From the NCBI GenBank assembly GCA_005784505.1, contig VCAZ01000008.1, positions 8,638,763 through 8,702,762 of the forward strand: 64,000 nucleotides of DNA, written 5' to 3'. Numbering within the stretch: the first letter of the stretch is position 1; each line of letters opens with the position of its first letter. The notes beneath the pieces are model-generated. The model was not told the origin of the DNA, searched no databases, and saw only the letters and a list, made by a program, of their open reading frames with translations. A program made the position numbers and the translations under genes. Shown piece by piece: positions 58,607 to 64,000 of the stretch. The stretch is from Bagarius yarrelli (taxonomy: Eukaryota; Chordata; Actinopteri; Siluriformes; Sisoridae).

Positions 58607-61269
58607 ATAGTTACAGTTAATATTTAATAAAACAAGTTTGTTCTTGATACACCAGCACACACAGACAGAGACAGGTGCTGTTGATAGTTGAGGCGGTCTG
58701 TTTGTGGGTATAATAATGCTTCCTAACGAAACTCTGCTCCTTTATCCAACCAAAAAAACCTTCATAAGCAGCAAACACAACACTTTTGTCCTTACCTAAA
58801 TGTTATTATGTGAACAAAACCTCGGAAAATTTCCCTGGATAAGAGCTTCACTTATTTTGTTCCCATTATGTCAAAAAAATATTCTTACGCAACATCACAG
58901 CATCGAAACTTTTAAGGATTAGCTTTAAAGCTTTAGCTCGTTTCCAGCGTGCTTTTTTAGACACTCTCATAATTAATATCTATTTTGAAGCCTGGGCTTT
59001 AGCACGCAGCCAAGAAATCATCTCCTTTAATCTTTGGCAGTAACTGCAAGGAAGCTTTTATGTATCTTTTCCTCTCTGAGCGTCTCCGCTTTTTCTGGTA
59101 TTGCTAAAGACTTTGAAGCACGCTGCTGTGCTGAGCATTTAATAGCGCTCATTTGTCTCAACTCGGGTTTGTTGTTGTAAAAGTGGACAGAGCCGCTGAA
59201 GGATCAAGGCAAGGAGTTTATTTTAAGTGCAGCTGGAACAACGAGCGACGTGAAGATCTTCCCCCGTTCGCCGTCTCTCGTGCCTGGAGTCATGTTTTCC
59301 AATGGCAGATGTTTTGTTCTTCAAAGCAACATGTCTAGGAGAGTGTGTGTGCACACATAATGTGGTCTTGATGGAGCTACGCTGCTTTTATTATGCCTCG
59401 TGGTGCTTTTGGACTACGGAGAATCGTAAAGTTGGCATGTCGCAGGGCCAGGAGGCGAAACCGAAAGACTTGCACTTCTTCAAGTCTCTATGATTTACGT
59501 AAATCCGCCACTCTCGGTGCAATTGAAACACAACCACATCCTCAATTTTTTTTTTTCTTTTCCACCTTGCACAGATTTAAATAATGCATCTTCTCACCCT
59601 GGGGAGATGTATTAATGCCCGATTTAGCCTACAGGGTTAAAAGGTCTTGCTTACTTTCCCTCTCTCGCTCTCTCTTTCAGTTGCTCTATGCGTCATTATT
59701 TATACATCAGCACATGCATTTATACATATTATTGAAAAAAAAAATGTGTGTATCCTTGTGGCTATAATGGACTGCATACGTGATACGTTTTAGACATTAT
59801 GTTGAATTCAGCACACAGTAAATAAAATCTGGAGGTTTTATTATGCCTCCAGGTTCTTCTACTGTTTAACATCAGCGTTTTTACACTAACAGTATGAGGA
59901 AACCTGTGACTCGATGCCCCAGGTAGCCCCTTCCACAGGGTCAGGATAGATATACTATACTACTCTGTTTGTAGGATTTTGTGCCTTGTGTGTGTGTGTG
60001 TGTCATATGTCACTACAGTACAGCCGTATATAAATATAGCAATTATTTCTTTATATGTTTGTTCATTTTTAAAAACGGGGAATAGCCAAATTACCTCAGA
60101 TTTGTTTGTAAATAAAAGTTTAATCATTGTATTGTCTTCCTATTAACCATGCAACTTTTGTTATCCCGATTTACCTTTTAACTCATCAAATAAAAACAAT
60201 TATCATTCAATTATGGGTTATACTATGTTCATTTTAAGCAAGTACAGCCATATTTCCAATAAAAAACATTTTAAACAGGTCAGGTAACAGGACAGGAAGG
60301 GTAAAGTGGTAGATGGATTCTGGTAGAGAAATGGCCTTCATTAAAATAGACTAATCATTATGTAACTGTGTGTGTGTGTGTGTGTGTTTGTTTTAACATG
60401 TTTGAAACTAGTCACAGTAAGAACTAGAGATCAGTTAAATGCTGGATTTCCCAAATTATCTGATTTGATATAGATTCAATATAGACTTACCCGTTTGCAC
60501 AACCTTTTAAATAAACAATATACAATTACACGCGGTTTGTTTTTGTAGGGAAATCGACTTTCCATTTTTAAGTCCCTCAACACAACACTGCACAAAACGT
60601 ACTGAGGTTGTTTAACGTGTCAGTCATTTTAACTCAGGACGGAAGATGCGAAATCCGAATCCGTTTATGGATTTGAATCCTTTTGAATCAATCATTAAAT
60701 AGATCCACGTCTCGTGATCCCTTAAAATAACTTGAGTCAGTAGGGATTCTGACTGCTTTTGCAATGGTCCTTCCTCTAGAGGGCCTTCACCGAATTCTAA
60801 GAATCCACCTTAGTTACTCATAAAGTACATGCACACACACACACACCCACACACACACGGATCTGACTGTTTCACTATGCACTACGACACTGACCGATCT
60901 GCTGAATCCCACTGTTCAGATGGATCAGCCAAGTCCCTTGTCTCTAACCATGCAGGAAGTTTCCTAAAGAACTTCGTAAGCTAATAGGCCTTGATCTCAC
61001 TTCCTATCCCCCGCAAGCGAAGCAGTGTGTCACTACTTTCATTGAACAAATGGCTGAATCCATTCTCCAGCGTAACCTGCTGCTCTAATTTAAAACAACG
61101 ACAACCTTACATCAGTTTTCACGATTTTCCGACACAAAAGGAATTGAGAAACGCATGAGTATTATTGAGAAATGCATGAGTATTATTGATTAGGGTGGGA
61201 TAAAGCTTCTGCTTTCAAAACAATACACATACTCCCACAGTATATACTTGATCTGAAAGTATCAGAAAG
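58607..61269. other. Long unique stretch with a possible conserved island
   Basis: 58950-59620 is non-repetitive and contains several overlapping plus frames (up to 63 codons, mostly basic and without domains). The tgaagcacgctgctgtgctg palindromic region and aatcatctcctttaatcttt are the kind of words seen in fish conserved elements. Simple repeats: (TG)n at 59987-60004 and 60367-60387, (CA)n at 60832-60858. A 27-base step with gcatgagtattattga is duplicated near 61143-61190. No gene established. Confidence 0.35.
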
Positions 61270-61459
61270 TGGGGAAGTGCTGGCTCATGGTTAAGGTGTT
61301 GGACCAACCCGAAGATTGTAGGTTGGATTCCCAGCTCCACCAAGGCACCACTGTGGGTCCCTGAACAAGGCCCTTAACCCCCAATTGCTCAGTTGTATAA
61401 ATGCGATATATGTAAGTCGCTCTGAATAAGGACGTCTGCCAAATACTCTAAATGTAACT
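61270..61459 (+). mobile_element. SINE family A, well preserved
   Basis: gtggggaagtgctggctcat head, gattgtaggttggattccca B box, body, tail aaggacgtctgccaaatact. Same subfamily as 14932-15124: both carry aaggcaccactg and the tggctcatggttaaggtgtt head. Confidence 0.92.
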
Positions 61460-62587
61460 GTATGGGTATGTAAGTATAGATTATGTTTCCTGATAATACA
61501 TTTCCAAACATTAAACAACCTGTATCTTACAGGGTACCTTGTTCTTTCGCATCGACCATTAGCCCTCTGACTGTACTACTACATCTCTGTTTATTATATC
61601 AGACATTAAATGCATTAAACACTGTTTTAGAAGTATTTTTTATTAATGATATTTTGGGTTTTAGCAGGACAACCAGAACACACACACTCAACCTTGAAGG
61701 TAAAAATAAAAAGTTATAGAAGAACTTTAATCCCATTTGTCCATCTTAAAAATTTTTTATCCTGGCATCTTTTTCACCAAGCGAACCTGATGGAGACGTT
61801 CTAATCCACTATCTAAATGACAGTGTTTTGCCATATACTGCTTCAACAAGCACTTCTGGTGTTCCATTTCGGTGTGATAAAGGTCCGTTGTTCTTACAGT
61901 TACTAGATAACAACGACTAAGAACCACTAAATGATGTAAATTTTACTAGCAACTAGATAACTCAGAACTCAACTGATCTGATAAAGTAAGGAGGAGGATT
62001 TGTGAATCCTGAGTCATTTAAAGGAATCAGGTTCATTCGCCTAGATGAATTTGGATTCTTATCTCTACACAAGGTAGTTTTTCCGCTTTATCACTTTATC
62101 ACTGTCATGTTTGGTTTTCTTATTAGGGCTCCCTCATTTACTATCTTGGCCATTAAATTCATTTTTTTTTACTATATATTTTCACTCTGTCCGTTAGTTG
62201 CTATTTAACAGCTTCGCACTAAAACACCTTTATTTTTTTCTATTGTAAAAATTGTTTGTCTAGTAGTGAAAATTGTCGTTTACGATTGCAGGTTATCATT
62301 TATCTTTCCCTCATCTATTCAGTGAGGAACGCTTCAATTACCATCCTGTTTGTCGCTAAAGTCCCGAGAAGCAAAACAATACAAGATGGCAGACGGAGAC
62401 AAAACAGAATGACAAGTTTAGGAAGTGAACAATTTTTTTTCCTCTCCGGTGCTGTAATGACTCTTTTTGCTCTAATGCTCAATATAGATGGACCCGGCGA
62501 GGAAGGGAGGGCGGGGAGAGGAGAGAGAAATCGCGTTTCGGTGTGGCTTCTTGTCACTGTCAATTCTAATGAAAAATTGATATTAAT

Positions 62588-62630
<43 letters not shown>

Positions 62631-63082
62631 ACACGCATTTATTAGACCCAGCACTCTGCCCCTTCTAAAAAAGAAATGCAAAGAACCCAAAGTGTGGCCA
62701 CTGAGGCATGTTTGTATACACAAGGGAGGCACAGCTCATCTCATCTCTGTGCTCAGTCAGGTAGAGAGTGTGTGTGTGTGTGTGTGTGTGAGAGAAAGTG
62801 TTTTTGTGTGTGCTTCTTACCTGAATTGCCTTCTTTGCTATTTTCCTATGCTAATAACAGGGAAAGAGGGAGATGGAGTTGGAGGAGGAGGAAGGGGGGG
62901 GCGGTATGAAGAGAACACTGGTGAGCAATAAAGTGGCATGGTAAAGTAAGCTGTTTTGCATGATTTCTACTCTGATAGCTGACACGTCTTTGCTGTCTAG
63001 CCATTTTTTAAGAAACATCCTTTCCATCGCAAAATATTGCATCGATATAAATGAATCTACGAAATAAATTACAGTCCACAGA
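61460..63082. other. Unique sequence with simple repeats and a possible island
   Basis: 62340-62580 is non-repetitive and includes a YY1-like caagatggcagac and an AT-rich aattctaatgaaaaattgat run. (CA)n lies at 62590-62634 and (TG)n at 62768-62790. Plus and minus frames up to 129 codons read through the CA repeat and are not credible. Confidence 0.35.
62590..62634. repeat. (CA)n microsatellite
   Basis: About 22 CA units with one TA interruption. Confidence 0.97.
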
Positions 63083-63240
63083 TTTTTTTCTTTTTTTATA
63101 GCCTTTAACCTTTGACAGGATAGGACAGGGGTAAAAAAGTGAAAGGGATGGGGGCAAAAGCCCTGATACAGAATCGAACCCAGGGTTGTCCAGAGTGCAA
63201 GATATGTACCGGCGCCATAAACCACTGCATTACACACTAC
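63083..63240 (-). mobile_element. SINE family D, antisense copy
   Basis: gggatgggggcaaaagccct, acagaatcgaacccagggtt (B-box complement) and cgccataaaccactgcatta (A-box complement). Order and spacing match 47448-47590 inverted. Confidence 0.75.
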
Positions 63241-63247
63241 CTTTAAA

Positions 63248-63415
63248 GCTAGATCCTCAGTGGTTAGGGTGTTAAACTGCTAAGACGAAGGTTGTTGGTT
63301 CAATTCCCAGCACCACCAGGCTGTCAATGGTTGATCTCTGAGCAAAGTCCCGAACCCTGAACTGCTCGGTTGTAAAAATGAGATGAATGTAAGCTACCAA
63401 ATTAACAAATGCAAA
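63248..63415 (+). mobile_element. SINE family A
   Basis: tagatcctcagtggttaggg head, gttggttcaattcccagcac B box, ctctgagcaaagtcccgaac body; tail shortened to aattaacaaatgcaaatg. Starts 8 bp after the D copy. Confidence 0.85.
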
Positions 63416-63417
63416 TG

Positions 63418-63524
63418 CAGAGAGGGTGAGGGGCCCAAACAGTGGTCGATTGGCGGTGGTGGGGCTTTTAACCCTGAGCCTACAATCAACAGCCGAAACC
63501 CTTAACCGTTTGAGCTACCACTTT
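63418..63524 (-). mobile_element. SINE family A, partial and inverted
   Basis: gcagagagggtgaggggccc, then ccttaaccgtttgagctacc head complement. The gcagagagggt junction is the same as in the 50574-50945 cluster. Confidence 0.8.
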
Positions 63525-63702
63525 AACTATATTTAATATACAGAATTGTGCCCCCATTTAACATTTCTTATGCACGGATATAAAATTTGCATAATAAGCA
63601 GTGAATGGACGCCTGGCTTATGTATGCAGTGTATAATCCCACCAGACAACTGTATCAGCTGCTGCAGACTTGATGGATCAGTTTATCATAGTGAAAACAC
63701 AT

Positions 63703-63735
<33 letters not shown>
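63703..63735. repeat. (CA)n microsatellite
   Basis: About 16 uninterrupted CA units. Confidence 0.97.
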
Positions 63736-63739
<4 letters not shown>

Positions 63740-63845
63740 AACACACAATTTGCCAATAGTTGCTTAAATGCAAAATCATGAAAATAAGAAGCTTTTCACA
63801 CCTGATTTTTAAATTTAAGTTTATATTTACTGCAGTATTCATTAA

Positions 63846-63942
63846 GAGGAAACGGTAGCTTAGTGGTTAAGGTTATTGACCACCACTGAACCCCGACTGG
63901 ATCAAGGCCCTCCATCCTCCACTGCTCGGATAGATAAAATAT
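63846..63942 (+). mobile_element. SINE family A, internally deleted
   Basis: aggaaacggtagcttagtgg head joined directly to ccaccactgaaccccgactg; the B box is absent. Tail cut by the next element. Confidence 0.75.
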
Positions 63943-63943
63943 G

Positions 63944-64000
63944 AAATTTACATTTACGGCATTTGGCAGACATATTTACATTTATCTCTTTTATATAACT
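63944..64000 (-). mobile_element. SINE family A, cut by the window edge
   Basis: aatttacatttacggcattt tail and acatttatctcttttatata. Continues beyond the window. Confidence 0.85.

Noticed and set aside
62256..62645. A 129-codon plus-strand frame near the end of the window.
   Set aside because: It ends in HT repeats from the CA microsatellite, has no domain and is overlapped by an equally long antisense frame.

Overview
The window reads as non-coding, repeat-rich DNA from a ray-finned fish. Dense tRNA-derived SINEs, relics of L2- and RTE-type LINEs, Tc1/mariner relics, MITE-like elements and long CA, GATA, CCAT and TTTC microsatellites are together typical of teleosts. The combination of two SINE families (A, with a tail ending in a (TG)TAAATGTAAATG-type motif, and B, with a V-SINE-like core) is what I associate with ostariophysans, most likely a catfish. 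That placement is inference. No bacterial, phage or organellar architecture is present.

I find no convincing protein-coding gene, no real tRNA, rRNA or CRISPR array. The longest open frames are low-complexity readings of TTTC/GAAA tracts, SINE antisense readings or fragments without recognisable domains. The only sequences with recognisable protein homology are decayed transposon proteins: an L2-type LINE C-terminal domain (6900-7525, and a second antisense piece near 54036-54520), an RTE-type LINE C-terminus (39587-39967), and a Tc1-type transposase end (13366-13934).

Layout. 0-9.7 kb: SINEs A, B and C around an L2 relic. 9.7-11.3 kb: microsatellite cluster. 11.3-15.8 kb: the densest SINE-A zone with several inverted pairs and a Tc1 relic. 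15.8-22.5 kb: older repeats, a MITE and two unique GC-richer islands. 22.5-26 kb: GATA/GACA and TTTC tracts, and a Tc1 relic carrying a nested SINE. 28.4-36.9 kb: 8.6 kb without any SINE-A copy, holding a GAAA tract and one unique island. 37-45.4 kb: a candidate exon-like stretch, an RTE insertion with target-site duplications and two copies of a foldback element. 47-58.6 kb: SINE clusters, an LTR-like relic, another MITE and a 35-bp hairpin minisatellite with telomere-like CCCTAA motifs. 58.6-64 kb: mostly unique DNA, CA repeats and head-to-head SINEs at the end.

The region is best understood as intergenic or intronic fish DNA. The features most worth a second look are the hairpin minisatellite, the triplicated SINE head, the nested insertions that allow relative dating, the inverted SINE pairs, the SINE-poor interval, and a few unique islands that could be conserved regulatory elements or unannotated exons. 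I did not find a new protein-based system here.
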